Part shown: one piece after another, positions 34,671-43,997 of the stretch
Layout of the letters: each line of letters opens with the position of its first letter
How positions within the stretch are numbered: the stretch's first letter is position 1
NCBI GenBank assembly: GCA_022827885.1
Contig: JAJEIP010000114.1
Span: 1-64,000, forward strand
Source of the DNA: Candidatus Poribacteria bacterium
GTDB lineage: Bacteria; Poribacteria; WGA-4E; WGA-3G
Direction of reading: 5' to 3'
Length of the DNA: 64,000 nt
Program-made: the position numbers and the translations under genes
The notes under the pieces: generated by a model
The model's database searches: none
What the model saw: the letters and a program-made list of their open reading frames with translations, nothing else
Told to the model about the DNA's origin: nothing

Positions 34671-36146
34671 ATGTTCCGAAACCTTATCCGCCAAGAACTT
34701 CTATCGCATCTGATGAGTGCTCGCTTTTTTGCTGCTGTCGTGATTACCCTTCTCCTCGTCGTCGCCAATGCCGTCGTCCTCCTTGAAGATTACGAGCGTC
34801 GATTGGCGAGATATAGCCAGCAAGAAAATACGCATCGCCAGAAAGCACAGGAAGCGAAAACCTACTCCACTTTAAAACTCTCTGTTGAACGTCCGCCGAA
34901 CCCTCTAAGCCTCTTTAGTGCGGGATTGGATAAGCGACTGGGAAGTACCTTTGAAATTTACCACGGTTCTGTCCCACTGATTTCGGACGGCTCGGCGCGC
35001 AGTCTCGATAACGCGTTCCTGAACCTCTTTTCAAAGATCGATCTCGTCCTCATTTTTCAAGTCGTCTTGAGCCTGATGGCACTGCTCTTCGCTTACGACG
35101 CAATTGCAGGAGATTGGGAAAACGGTACCTTGCGCCTGGTTATCTCCCACCCAGTGAGACGCGGGACTATTCTGCTTGCCAAATATATTGGGGCAATGGT
35201 TTGTCTGCTGCTTCCAGTGCTGATGAGTCTCCTGATGGTCCTGATTCTATTATCCACTGTCGGTTCGATCCAATTGGATGGAGAAGATTTTCTTCGGATC
35301 GGTGGAATAGTTTTGACGACAACCATCTACTTGTCTGCTTTTTATCTGATTGGCTTATTGATCTCCACAGCAACACGCCGCACTGCCACATCTCTGATGC
35401 TCTGTATGTTTTTGTGGGTAGCTTTGGTACTCGTCTATCCGAATTGGAGCCGGTTTGCCATCACCCCCGTTGGCGATACGCGCGCCGTCCGGTCATCAAG
35501 CGATCAACAGATTGCGCAGATTTGGGAAGAGGTTGATAGAGAAGAAGCTCAATTTTTAGCAAACAGTCCCCTTGAAGGCAAACCTCAACGTTTTAATCTG
35601 GATGTCATACAGTCAAGTGGTTTCTCGGGAGGCAGACGGTATGGGATAGATATGAAATTAAGCAATCAATCAGATCCCCTCGTGCCGCATGTTCAAAAGT
35701 ATCATGCGACCATGGGTGCTTTGTACATCCGCTCGGCAGAACAGATCGCTTTAGTCCGAAAACAGACTTTGGACCGCACCTCTCTTCGGAGAGCGATATG
35801 GCATGAACGCCTGATGAAACTCAGTCCTGCGAGCCTGTACACGTTTGCAACTGCGGCGTGGGCAGGGACCGACCTGGAGGGTATGTCTGATTTCGTCCAA
35901 GCCGTCCAAAGTTACCGGCGCACCCTCATTGACTATTTCCACGATAAAGATGCGTTCGGCAGTCGGCAATGGTTCGCCTCTGACAAAGGCGCAGTGGACT
36001 GGTGGGATTTACCGCAGTTCCGTTTCGCACGGGCGGATGTCTCCGAAAACGCAACACGGGCACTGCCAGAACTGTTTTTGCTGCTACTCATCAACCTATT
36101 CCTGTTCACAGCGACATTTCTGATTTTCACCAAACTTGAAGTTTAA
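34671..36146 (+). CDS. ABC-2 type transporter permease 2
   Basis: A 491-residue paralogue of the permease at 32981, starting MFRNLIRQELLSHLMSARFF with a helix directly after, a soluble loop, a cluster of helices (about 125-265), a long charged loop and a C-terminal helix. The ABC-2 signature reads FAYDAIAGDWENGTLRLV. It has its own promoter block (34549-34634), shared with the ATPase gene, and a good AAGGAG site. The 274-base gap before it otherwise holds no gene. Confidence 0.85.
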   Translation: MFRNLIRQELLSHLMSARFFAAVVITLLLVVANAVVLLEDYERRLARYSQQENTHRQKAQEAKTYSTLKLSVERPPNPLSLFSAGLDKRLGSTFEIYHGSVPLISDGSARSLDNAFLNLFSKIDLVLIFQVVLSLMALLFAYDAIAGDWENGTLRLVISHPVRRGTILLAKYIGAMVCLLLPVLMSLLMVLILLSTVGSIQLDGEDFLRIGGIVLTTTIYLSAFYLIGLLISTATRRTATSLMLCMFLWVALVLVYPNWSRFAITPVGDTRAVRSSSDQQIAQIWEEVDREEAQFLANSPLEGKPQRFNLDVIQSSGFSGGRRYGIDMKLSNQSDPLVPHVQKYHATMGALYIRSAEQIALVRKQTLDRTSLRRAIWHERLMKLSPASLYTFATAAWAGTDLEGMSDFVQAVQSYRRTLIDYFHDKDAFGSRQWFASDKGAVDWWDLPQFRFARADVSENATRALPELFLLLLINLFLFTATFLIFTKLEV

Positions 36147-36164
36147 ATGTTGCTTGCGCGCGAG

Positions 36165-36305
36165 CAAGATTACCAAACAAACCCCATCGAACCGTGAGAA
36201 AAATTTATACGTGTTAGTTAGAGACCGGAAGCCCAAGCAACGCGCCGGGCTGGCACAACGGAAACGGACTCTAATCACCAAACGAACCGCATCGAACCGC
36301 AAGGA
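36165..36305 (+). repeat. imperfect direct repeats before permease 3
   Basis: ACCAAACAAACCCCATCGAACCG and ACCAAACGAACCGCATCGAACCG (each 23 bases, near 36171 and 36278; shown here as related units) flank a stretch containing GCGCCGGGCTGGC. The second unit runs into the leader CCGCAAGGAACATTAAAAAC before the ATG at 36317. Confidence 0.55.
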
Positions 36306-36316
36306 ACATTAAAAAC

Positions 36317-37843
36317 ATGATTTGGCATATTATTAAACGAGAACTCTTTGACCACATCAACAGCCTGCGTTTCATTCTAACCGTTGTGATACTCTTCATC
36401 TTAATGGTTACCAACGCCGTAGTACATCTTCGGACCCACCCAGAAAGGGTTCGTGATTATTCTGAGAACGTTACCGGTTCCCTCAACACGTTGAAATCCC
36501 GGGCGGATTTGTACACCTTAGCGCAAAAGGGACCGGGTAACCTTTATAAAAGTCCATCTTCACTTGCCTTCATCGCAGACGGTGGCGATGCATATTTGCC
36601 GAAAAATATATCAAACGAAGGGTCTTGGTCCAAAAGTGGTCCCGGATGGAAGGCACAAAGCAACTGGTGGCTGAGTTACGGATCCGCGAATCCAGATGCC
36701 AAAGACCTACGTCCGCAGGCAACAAAGATAGATTGGGTATTCATCATCACCTACCTGCTCTCCTTTATCCCGCTTTTATTCACCTTCGACGCGCTTTCTG
36801 GCGAACGACAGCAGGGAACCTTGCGATTGTGTTTGGCGAATCCGATTTCGCGACCTGTTCTGTTAATTGGTAAATTCTTAGGGACCTTAATAACTGTGCT
36901 TATTCCTTTCGTTTTCGCGGTGTTGCTGAATTTGACAGTGATCTCTGCCGACACCTGGACGCAACTGAGCACAGCCGACTGGGGACGTTTAGGGTTGATT
37001 CTGTTAATTGCTTCCAGTTACGCGGGTATCTTTGTTGGATTGGGATTGATGATCTCGGCTGGGACGCGAGAGCCTCGGGTGAGTCTGGTCATTCTGCTAC
37101 TGATTTGGGTAGCCACCGTGGTTTTTATGCCATCGACGCTCGGCACCCTCTCCACAAAATGGATGCCACCCCTCCAAACGATCGATCAATTTCATGCCTC
37201 AAGAGAGGCTGCCCTCAAGCAGATTGACACAGACTATAACGACCGATTGAACGCAGTCAAAGAGAAAAAGACCCCTAACCTTCTCAGTCTCAGCGATCTT
37301 CAGAAACTTTTTGAAACGGACCCTGAAACTGCCAGAGCGGAAGCAGAAAAACTCATGGCAGCGTGGGAGGTAGAGGGTGACGAGGAGCTGGTCCTCAAAG
37401 CGGAACTCATCACCAGAGATGTAGAAACCCGAGAACGTTTTAACCGCGAGTATTTAGAGGCACAAATCGCGCAGGTCCAACGCGCCAGAATCGTGACCCG
37501 GTTTTCGCCAGCAGCGATTGTCCAATACGCACTCGAATCAATGGCGGGTACTGGTTTTAATCGCCACCTGCAATATTTAGAACACGTCCATGATTACACA
37601 AGACAATTTCGACAATTCATCGTAGAAACCGATAGCGCAGACACCCAAAGTCGCCATCTCATCGGCATCCCTGAGGGTATGTCTGAGGAGCCAATTGCGA
37701 GTGAGGCGATCCCGAAATTTGAGGATAAAATCGCCTTCAGCGATACGCTCAACACCGCGACTTTGGATTTACTGTTACTTGTCTCGCTGCTCGGCGTATT
37801 TTTTTTGGGAGCATTTCTTATCTTTATACGCGCAGAGGTATAA
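36317..37843 (+). CDS. ABC-2 type transporter permease 3
   Basis: A 508-residue member of the same permease group, with N-terminal helix (FILTVVILFILMVTNAVV), soluble loop to about residue 140, helix cluster to about 280, a long charged loop containing heptad-like stretches (QKLFETDPETARAEAEKLMA) and a final helix. The signature is FTFDALSGERQQGTLRL. The start uses the recurrent CCGCAAGGAA leader. Three related permeases with one ATPase is unusual; they may form alternative heterodimers. Confidence 0.85.
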   Translation: MIWHIIKRELFDHINSLRFILTVVILFILMVTNAVVHLRTHPERVRDYSENVTGSLNTLKSRADLYTLAQKGPGNLYKSPSSLAFIADGGDAYLPKNISNEGSWSKSGPGWKAQSNWWLSYGSANPDAKDLRPQATKIDWVFIITYLLSFIPLLFTFDALSGERQQGTLRLCLANPISRPVLLIGKFLGTLITVLIPFVFAVLLNLTVISADTWTQLSTADWGRLGLILLIASSYAGIFVGLGLMISAGTREPRVSLVILLLIWVATVVFMPSTLGTLSTKWMPPLQTIDQFHASREAALKQIDTDYNDRLNAVKEKKTPNLLSLSDLQKLFETDPETARAEAEKLMAAWEVEGDEELVLKAELITRDVETRERFNREYLEAQIAQVQRARIVTRFSPAAIVQYALESMAGTGFNRHLQYLEHVHDYTRQFRQFIVETDSADTQSRHLIGIPEGMSEEPIASEAIPKFEDKIAFSDTLNTATLDLLLLVSLLGVFFLGAFLIFIRAEV

Positions 37844-37921
37844 AAGCCCATGGCACACACTGAGAGTCGAGACTAAAGAGTCTCCGTTTTGGAAGATGTA
37901 TGGTTTCTGGCTCAGATGCGG

Positions 37922-37958
37922 TGCGGATAGGAAACCGCACCTACCGAACCTGGGGACA
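37922..37958 (-). repeat. GGTAGGTGCGGTTTC repeat, copy 2
   Basis: On the minus strand this reads TGTCCCCAGGTTCGGTAGGT followed by GCGGTTTCCTATCCGCA, matching the copy at 30673-30708. GTGCGG and CCGCAC form a small hairpin. It lies in the 183-base gap between permease 3 and the next gene. Confidence 0.6.
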
Positions 37959-38026
37959 GAATACCAAGGTTACAAAATTGAGGTTCGTCATCACAAATTA
38001 TTCTTACGAACAGAGAGGCATCTATC

Positions 38027-38905
38027 ATGTTGAACAAATTTCGCGTCGTTTTGCGTCTGTTGCTCATTTTTGGCTTCAGTACTACGCTATTGGCGAAGGA
38101 AAGTAAAGATGTGTATTTCCCACACGTGCCAGGGAGCTACTGGGTTTACGAGGATCAGGATGGAAATGAATTAACGCGGTCGACTGTAGAGAAAAAGGAA
38201 ATTGAGGGTGAGATGTATAGCAGCTTCAGCTATAAACCCGCCTTGGAGGATTGGATAGTTTATGACTATCACATCCACCCAAATTTCTACAAGGTTGGTG
38301 AAGAGAGGGTTACGTTCTTGATCGCGGATGAGACACAGAAAGCAGTCACGGCACGCCTTACCAAAGAGATGGAGACCCTCCGGACAATTCTCCTGGTGAA
38401 TATGATGGAATTTGATATCCTCTCTGACATTGAAGTGGAGGTGAACGACTCATTCTATGTGTTTCCAACGCCTGTCACTTTCAACGAAGCGTGGGAAGCA
38501 CTAGAGATAAAAGCTAAAATTACGATGCGATCTGATCCACCACAAGATCCTGAAGAAATTATACTTGAATTCACTATTGTTGAAACAGGCAAGGTGTTAG
38601 ACACAGAAACTGTTGAGACACCCGCTGGCACTTTTGAAAACTGTTTGAAGATTGAATACCAGACAAAAACAGAGGTGGAAACGTTCCCGATGGACCAGGC
38701 CGACCAGGTACCAGATCCACCCGGCGAATCCGTTACGAGGCTGTGGGTAGCCCCTAATGTCGGAATTGTCAAGTTTCACCAAAAAAGGGAGGATACCGTT
38801 CTGAAAACTCTTCCTCCTCTTCCTGGACTTAAGGCTTCAACCACGGTCAAAACCCTTGAATTAAAGAGGTATGAAATCAAATCTGCTGATGTTGAGGGCG
38901 AATAA
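38027..38905 (+). CDS. exported hypothetical protein
   Basis: A 292-residue protein with a signal peptide (cleavage near LLAKE) and a strand-rich mature part. Segments such as PGSYWVYEDQDGNEL, ETPAGTFENCLKIEY and RLWVAPNVGIVKFHQ recall periplasmic proteins of the DUF3108/lipocalin-like kind with an internal 'pAGtF.nC..i.Y' strand, but no family is assigned. GAGAGG precedes the start. It lies between the permeases and the ATPase of the transporter module and is followed by a terminator. Confidence 0.65.
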   Translation: MLNKFRVVLRLLLIFGFSTTLLAKESKDVYFPHVPGSYWVYEDQDGNELTRSTVEKKEIEGEMYSSFSYKPALEDWIVYDYHIHPNFYKVGEERVTFLIADETQKAVTARLTKEMETLRTILLVNMMEFDILSDIEVEVNDSFYVFPTPVTFNEAWEALEIKAKITMRSDPPQDPEEIILEFTIVETGKVLDTETVETPAGTFENCLKIEYQTKTEVETFPMDQADQVPDPPGESVTRLWVAPNVGIVKFHQKREDTVLKTLPPLPGLKASTTVKTLELKRYEIKSADVEGE

Positions 38906-38970
38906 GCAACTTCTGGCAAAAGGATCCCTAAATGACCAAGTCTAAATCGTGGGCGAGAATATTGGTAAGA

Positions 38971-39003
38971 AAGGGTGCAGGCGTCACATTCTGCACCCTT
39001 TTT
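38971..39003 (+). terminator. rho-independent terminator
   Basis: AAGGGTGCAG (38971-38980) pairs perfectly with CTGCACCCTT (38991-39000) and is followed by T's. It ends the transcript of the gene at 38027. The remaining gap to 39422 carries the promoter block at 39214 and no gene I can support. Confidence 0.8.
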
Positions 39004-39213
39004 GCCCCTGAAATGTCTCTTTAAATTATAAGAGAGGGTAGCGATGGTCTTATACACCCTCGGAACAATGCGCAGGACCGGATTGAACTGCCAGCTGTAA
39101 TTCCGAAAAGGTATCCATCTTCACACAATACAATCCCGATCCGAGTGAATCGATTTGAGAAACTTCTCTATATAAATGGTGTGTACAGAGGCACGCGGGA
39201 ATAAAAATAAAAT

Positions 39214-39300
39214 AATGCAACCTTTTCACCTTCAAAACGCGTCACTATAATACAAGTTCAAATATTGTTTGTTGGCTAAACTTGAAAAATAGAATGAATC
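39214..39300 (+). promoter_or_regulatory. duplicated promoter block, copy 2
   Basis: ATGCAACCTT (39215-39224), AAAACGCGTC (39234-39243), TATAAT (39246-39251) and GAAAAATAGAATGAA. It aligns base for base, with about one gap, to 34549-34634. It drives the ABC ATPase gene with a leader of about 160 bases. AAC-N18-CGTC fits an ECF-type promoter. Confidence 0.65.
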
Positions 39301-39421
39301 AATGTAACACTTCTTACAGTTACATCAATAAAGGCATAGAATAGACGTGAGTCTTAGTTGAAAGCGTTCTACATTTCCGGTATCATATACAGAGCAGAAA
39401 ATCAACCGTAGGAGGAACCTC

Positions 39422-40156
39422 ATGTTAGAAACCCGTGATCTTACGAAAGTTTATAACGAAAGCGTTTTAGCCGTTAACAAGTTGAACCTGAAAGTGGACG
39501 ATGGCGAAATCTATGTCGTCCTTGGCGCGAATGGTGCTGGGAAAAGCACGACCATCTCCATGCTCCTGAACTTCATCGAACCGACAAGCGGCACTGCATT
39601 GGTAGGCGACATTGAGATTCCAAAGTTCCCACTGGAGGCGAAGAAGCATCTCGCCTACGTCTCTGAGAACGTCGAACTCTATCGCAATTTTACGGCGCGT
39701 CAAAACCTATCCTTCTTCGCAAAACTCGGTGGACGTAAGAAGGTATCCAACGAGGAACTCGATGCCACGCTTGGACGTGTCGGCTTACCAGAAGAAGCCT
39801 TTACGCGACGCGTCAAGACCTTTTCCAAAGGGATGCGCCAACGCCTGGGCATTGCCATTGCGATTATGAAGAATGCACAAGCCGTCCTCCTCGATGAGCC
39901 GACTTCGGGTTTGGACCCTAAAGGGGGTGCCGATTTCCTGAATCTTCTGCGTGAGTTGAGAGAGGAAGGCAAAGCCATCTTCATGTCCACACACGACATC
40001 TTCCGTGCGAAGGAAATCGCCGACAGGATCGGCATTCTCGTGGAAGGCAACCTTGAACGCGAGTTGACACGCGAAGAGATTCTCAAAGAAAACCTTGAGA
40101 CGTTGTATCTGCACTATGTTGCCGGATACGAACAGGAAGAAGGCGCGACCGAGTGA
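39422..40156 (+). CDS. ABC transporter ATP-binding protein
   Basis: A 244-residue ATPase. Walker A is GANGAGKST (residues 35-43), the signature is FSKGMRQR, Walker B is AVLLDEPTSGLD, and the switch histidine lies in MSTHDIF. It resembles the CcmA/NatA-type ATPases that work with ABC-2 permeases, so it is the probable motor for the permeases at 32981, 34671 and 36317, which lack their own ATPase. AGGAGG precedes the ATG. It shares a promoter block with permease 2. Confidence 0.92.
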   Translation: MLETRDLTKVYNESVLAVNKLNLKVDDGEIYVVLGANGAGKSTTISMLLNFIEPTSGTALVGDIEIPKFPLEAKKHLAYVSENVELYRNFTARQNLSFFAKLGGRKKVSNEELDATLGRVGLPEEAFTRRVKTFSKGMRQRLGIAIAIMKNAQAVLLDEPTSGLDPKGGADFLNLLRELREEGKAIFMSTHDIFRAKEIADRIGILVEGNLERELTREEILKENLETLYLHYVAGYEQEEGATE

Positions 40157-40175
40157 AAGAGAGAAGGATAAAACT

Positions 40176-42527
40176 ATGGATGGATGCCAGAAAAAAAGGA
40201 AGAGAAGATTGGAAGATTGGAAGATTGGAAGATTAGGACCCTATCCTTCCACCCATCCTTCCTTCCACTCCTGCTTTCAGTCTTTGACGTTTGTACTGAT
40301 ATTTATGAGCGCGATAGCGGTATCACTCACTGTTCCATTGGCAGCAGTGCCAGAAGAGATCCCGCCTGTTAATGATAACAGCCCGAAAACCAAAGAGGAA
40401 CAGAGCCGCCAAATCCTGATAGAAATCGATCGCCTGAAGATGGAGTTGGCAGAAAATCTGATGAAAAAGAAGCAGGTGGAACTCGAAAATCTCAAGGCGA
40501 TGCTGATGGAGGAAAACAACATCGTCACTGTCTCGGAGGTGAATACTGCAGAAGAGGCTTACGAACGCGCCGTCGATGAATATGAACAGGCAAAATTGAC
40601 GCTGCAACAGACAGAACTTGAGTCGCTGCAAGATGAGTGGCATATCACCGTTGAAAAGACAAGACTCTATGAATCCGCTGATGGGCGGGAGTTGTTCTCA
40701 ATTACCTTGCGGAACAGTTCAGTGCCCGTCAAACTCGTTGAAAGCTCGAAAGTGCTGGGCCGAGAGATTATCATCAGTGCACAGATTGATGACATCTTCG
40801 TCGAGATTAAAGAGCAGGAAGGGTATGGCGCAAGCGGAGCGACGATCACCGAACCCTACGAACAACGGATTGAGACGCTCAAAGAGGGGGAGTCTGTTAC
40901 CCTGGAGTTTGAGCTCATCAAAGAGAACGTGCGGGATGTCGTCGTCGAGTTGAAGTACTCGGGTCGTGAGGAGCAGAAGAACATCCACCTTAAACAGGAT
41001 GATCCGTATATCTCGGTCGTGTCAGCGAGACGTTATAAAGAGGGAGATCGGAGGCGTCTGGAAGTTGTCCTGACCTACGGTGCCTTGGAAGGCGAAACAG
41101 AAGAAACAGGTGCCAACACCGCACAAGAAATCAATAACGTCTATGTCTCCATTAAAGACGACACGGAATCCATCATCGGCTATCCTTATGAACCCCGCAT
41201 TCCAACACTGAAAGACGGACAGGAGAAAACCCTCGACTTTGAACTGCGGCGGAATGTGGATAACCTCACCGTTAATCTCAAATACCTCGATAAGGATATC
41301 TCCTACAAAATTCATCTTGAGGAGGACACGCGCTACATCTCTATCCTCAGTGCGAAGAAGTTTCGCGTTGACAACCAGATGATGGTGACGATTCAACTGA
41401 AAAACACATCTACGACCGAGGCAATGCCCGTCAACGCGACCCCTGAAGAGATTGCAGCCGCAAATGAGATTCGCGGCATCTATGTCTCTTTACTCGACGT
41501 TACCGATGACACGAACATCGTTAAACCGTATGAAGAGAAGATCCCGGTTCTCGGCTACAATGAAATCGCGGAATTGACGTTCCAACTTCAGAAAGATGTA
41601 GAAAGTCTGAAGGTATCGTTAGATTATCCTGAACTTGACGAACCCGATACACGCTTGATTTATCTGCAAAAAGAATCTGCACTGGATGTGGTCAATGTCA
41701 GTTCGCTCCGCTTTTCGCAGGAAGGGAACTTAGGCAGCAGTGTCACCTACGATTTGACGCTCGATCGGTTGGCGGAAACGGAGAACACCTTCCAACTCCG
41801 CGTCATTAACCTCCTTAACCGTCTCTCTTTTGAATTCCAAGACCCAGAGACGCAATCTCGACAGTCTCAGGTAAAGTTCACGCAAGAACAATCAAAGCGG
41901 GATCTTTCGCTGATTGTCTATCTCCCGGAGGAGCTGGATGCGTCCTATCTCGATAGCACGCTTGAGTTCTATGTAGCTGTGATTGATGAGGCGGAAGCGA
42001 ATGAACTCGGCGGTGTCAACAATCGCTTGGATTTACCTGCCGATAGGATTGCGAGTATACAAGGCGGTGTCGAGCGGTTTGAGTTGATTCCAAAGGGGGT
42101 GCCGGAGATTGAGGTGTTTGTGCCGAACGCCTTCCAGACGATCAAGATAGGCGAAGAAGTCAACATGACAGCGACGCTAAAGAACATAGGCACCCGCGAT
42201 CTCGTGGACATTCGTATGCTTGTCGATGTCAACACGGATTGGAAATACACCGTTATCCCTGAAGTTGTCGGCGCATTGGAACGAAACGAGGAGACAGACA
42301 TTCAATTGACGCTGAGTCCACCTGTGGACATCGGCGTGGGTGAATACCAAGCGAAGTTGAACGCAGAAGTCACTGTCGATAATCGTAAGTTTGAGGCACG
42401 CGACCGTTCGATCACGGTGCAAGTTGAGTCTCAGACGCAAATGTCGGTGACGACGCTCCTGTTCGGTGCCTTGATACTCTTGATGATTGGAATTGTTATC
42501 GTCACAGTCCGTATTAGTCGGCGTTGA
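40176..42527 (+). CDS. COG1361/NEW3-like membrane-anchored protein
   Basis: About 783 residues. The N-terminus has about 30 basic residues, a hydrophobic signal (LTFVLIFMSAIAVSLTV), then a coiled-coil (residues about 70-140: IEIDRLKMELAENLMKKKQV), then several Ig-like repeats of the COG1361/NEW3 type with the recurring EPYEQRIETLKEGESVTLEF theme. The second-last domain includes PNAFQTIKIGEEVNMTATLK, and a C-terminal helix (LLFGALILLMIGIVIVTV) is followed by RISRR. Such proteins accompany ABC-2 exporters. ATG 40176 has AAGGA upstream. The leader between start codon and signal is encoded partly by a GGAAG/CTTCC hairpin repeat. Confidence 0.78.
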   Translation: MDGCQKKRKRRLEDWKIGRLGPYPSTHPSFHSCFQSLTFVLIFMSAIAVSLTVPLAAVPEEIPPVNDNSPKTKEEQSRQILIEIDRLKMELAENLMKKKQVELENLKAMLMEENNIVTVSEVNTAEEAYERAVDEYEQAKLTLQQTELESLQDEWHITVEKTRLYESADGRELFSITLRNSSVPVKLVESSKVLGREIIISAQIDDIFVEIKEQEGYGASGATITEPYEQRIETLKEGESVTLEFELIKENVRDVVVELKYSGREEQKNIHLKQDDPYISVVSARRYKEGDRRRLEVVLTYGALEGETEETGANTAQEINNVYVSIKDDTESIIGYPYEPRIPTLKDGQEKTLDFELRRNVDNLTVNLKYLDKDISYKIHLEEDTRYISILSAKKFRVDNQMMVTIQLKNTSTTEAMPVNATPEEIAAANEIRGIYVSLLDVTDDTNIVKPYEEKIPVLGYNEIAELTFQLQKDVESLKVSLDYPELDEPDTRLIYLQKESALDVVNVSSLRFSQEGNLGSSVTYDLTLDRLAETENTFQLRVINLLNRLSFEFQDPETQSRQSQVKFTQEQSKRDLSLIVYLPEELDASYLDSTLEFYVAVIDEAEANELGGVNNRLDLPADRIASIQGGVERFELIPKGVPEIEVFVPNAFQTIKIGEEVNMTATLKNIGTRDLVDIRMLVDVNTDWKYTVIPEVVGALERNEETDIQLTLSPPVDIGVGEYQAKLNAEVTVDNRKFEARDRSITVQVESQTQMSVTTLLFGALILLMIGIVIVTVRISRR
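40204..40270. repeat. GGAAG/CTTCC hairpin repeat inside coding sequence
   Basis: GATTGGAAGATTGGAAGATT units on the left and CCTTCCACCCATCCTTCC / TTCCACTCC on the right are inverted arms of the family seen at 13804-13860. Here the copy is in frame between the start codon and signal peptide of the COG1361-like gene. Confidence 0.7.
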
Positions 42528-42571
42528 AGAATGGTTCCTGATAACCGATAACTATTGAAATGGAGATAGTA

Positions 42572-43963
42572 GTGAACAAGAGGTTAACAAAAGTATTAGC
42601 GATCTGCCTATTCTTTACCATTGGGAGCGTCGTCTCAGCGCAGCGGCGGGTCATACTTCAGCCAGCACGCGCCATCGAACTCGCGCTACAGAACAATGAA
42701 GCCGTGAAAAAGGCAGAAAAAGTGGTGGAACGCGCCAAAGCGAACCTCCGAGTGTCCAAAGCCATCTACCTACCACAGGTGGGGGTCACGGGTGAATATC
42801 AACGCCAAAAAGATGGCGATATTGATGAAAGGGACTATCTCACCCGCGCACAAGCAAGTATGCTTCTCGTCCAATTTGGCGAAATCCCCGAAGGGCTTGA
42901 TGCCGCACAGGAAGATGTCCGTAAGGCAGAGATTGAATATGAACGCTCGAAAAAGCAGAGCGTTCACGATGTCCGCAATCTTTGGAACAACATCGTCCTG
43001 ACACAGGAAGAAATTCAGGAACGTCGTGCGATTGAGGTCGAACTGAATAAAAAACTGAAAGGCACACAAATCAAGCACGCAGAAAAACGGATCCCTTTCC
43101 TCAGTCGCCTCAATACGGAACTTGAACTCTCCGAGCAGCAGCTTGCCCTCAATGAGCTGCAGCGTAGATTGGATGTAGACACCGCGGAACTCATCCGCCT
43201 TACCGGACTCGATCCAATGGCGCAAGTTACGCTCTCAGACCCGCTCCCTGAGGACGACCTGACATTAGAGAATGCAGTTGAACTCGCACTCGCAAACAAT
43301 CTCGATTTACGCGACTTACAAGGCAATATCATGCGTCAAGAACGTCTCGCCGCAGAGACAATCTGGAACCGATTTCCCGAACTCTCTGCCGAAGCACGTT
43401 ACAAGGACCTTCACGTGCTGCTGGAACAACACCAACCCGGTGTAGGTACCAGGGGGCAAACCTGGGACGCAAAGGCGCTCTACGATCCAGTGATACTCGA
43501 TCGGGAGCGAGATACGTCAAGCATTTTTCAAACCAACCCGCGGACCCAAGATGGGTGGGAAGTGCGTTTCAACTTCAACATCCCGTTATACGATGGGAAC
43601 AAAACGAAGCATCTTCGCGCTGTAGAAATCGCAGAACTTGAACGACTTCAGTTGGAATACGTCGAAACAACAAAGTCAATCCGCGTAGAGGTGCGACGGG
43701 CTTACCGTGCCGTGGCGAATGCCAAAGAACGGGCGGAGATCGAAGAGACACGCGTGCGGATTTTTGAGCAAAGGCTACGCACCATAGAACGCGTGCTGGA
43801 TGAAGTCACGGTTGAAATACCCGGGTATCAAAATATGACCTATAACGATGCGTTTCAAACACAAGCACAATTTACAGAGGCGCAACGTGTTTTTTATCAG
43901 GCACGCCGAGATTACGCGAAAGCAAAGGAACAACTCCGAGAAACAATGCAATGGATCGAATAG
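42572..43963 (+). CDS. TolC-family outer-membrane efflux protein
   Basis: About 463 residues. Signal peptide (cleavage near VVSA), then two OEP repeats rich in long helices: RAIELALQNNEAVKKAEKVV and ENAVELALANNLDLRDLQGN mark their starts. The barrel/tunnel plan is that of TolC. GTG 42572 has GGAG seven bases upstream; ATG 42560 is an alternative start four codons earlier. It follows the COG1361-like gene by 44 bases and is likely part of the same export operon, giving an outer-membrane exit for the ABC system. No membrane-fusion protein is evident; the COG1361-like protein may fill that place. Confidence 0.88.
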   Translation: MNKRLTKVLAICLFFTIGSVVSAQRRVILQPARAIELALQNNEAVKKAEKVVERAKANLRVSKAIYLPQVGVTGEYQRQKDGDIDERDYLTRAQASMLLVQFGEIPEGLDAAQEDVRKAEIEYERSKKQSVHDVRNLWNNIVLTQEEIQERRAIEVELNKKLKGTQIKHAEKRIPFLSRLNTELELSEQQLALNELQRRLDVDTAELIRLTGLDPMAQVTLSDPLPEDDLTLENAVELALANNLDLRDLQGNIMRQERLAAETIWNRFPELSAEARYKDLHVLLEQHQPGVGTRGQTWDAKALYDPVILDRERDTSSIFQTNPRTQDGWEVRFNFNIPLYDGNKTKHLRAVEIAELERLQLEYVETTKSIRVEVRRAYRAVANAKERAEIEETRVRIFEQRLRTIERVLDEVTVEIPGYQNMTYNDAFQTQAQFTEAQRVFYQARRDYAKAKEQLRETMQWIE

Positions 43964-43997
43964 GGTACGCACTAAAGATATTTGCAAGGAGAAAAAT

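Noticed and set aside
35114-35536. 140-residue frame inside permease 2
   Set aside because: Out-of-frame shadow of the permease; no start signal.
39050-39235. 61-residue minus-strand frame in the 516-base gap before the ATPase
   Set aside because: Composition is not protein-like and it overlaps the conserved promoter block.
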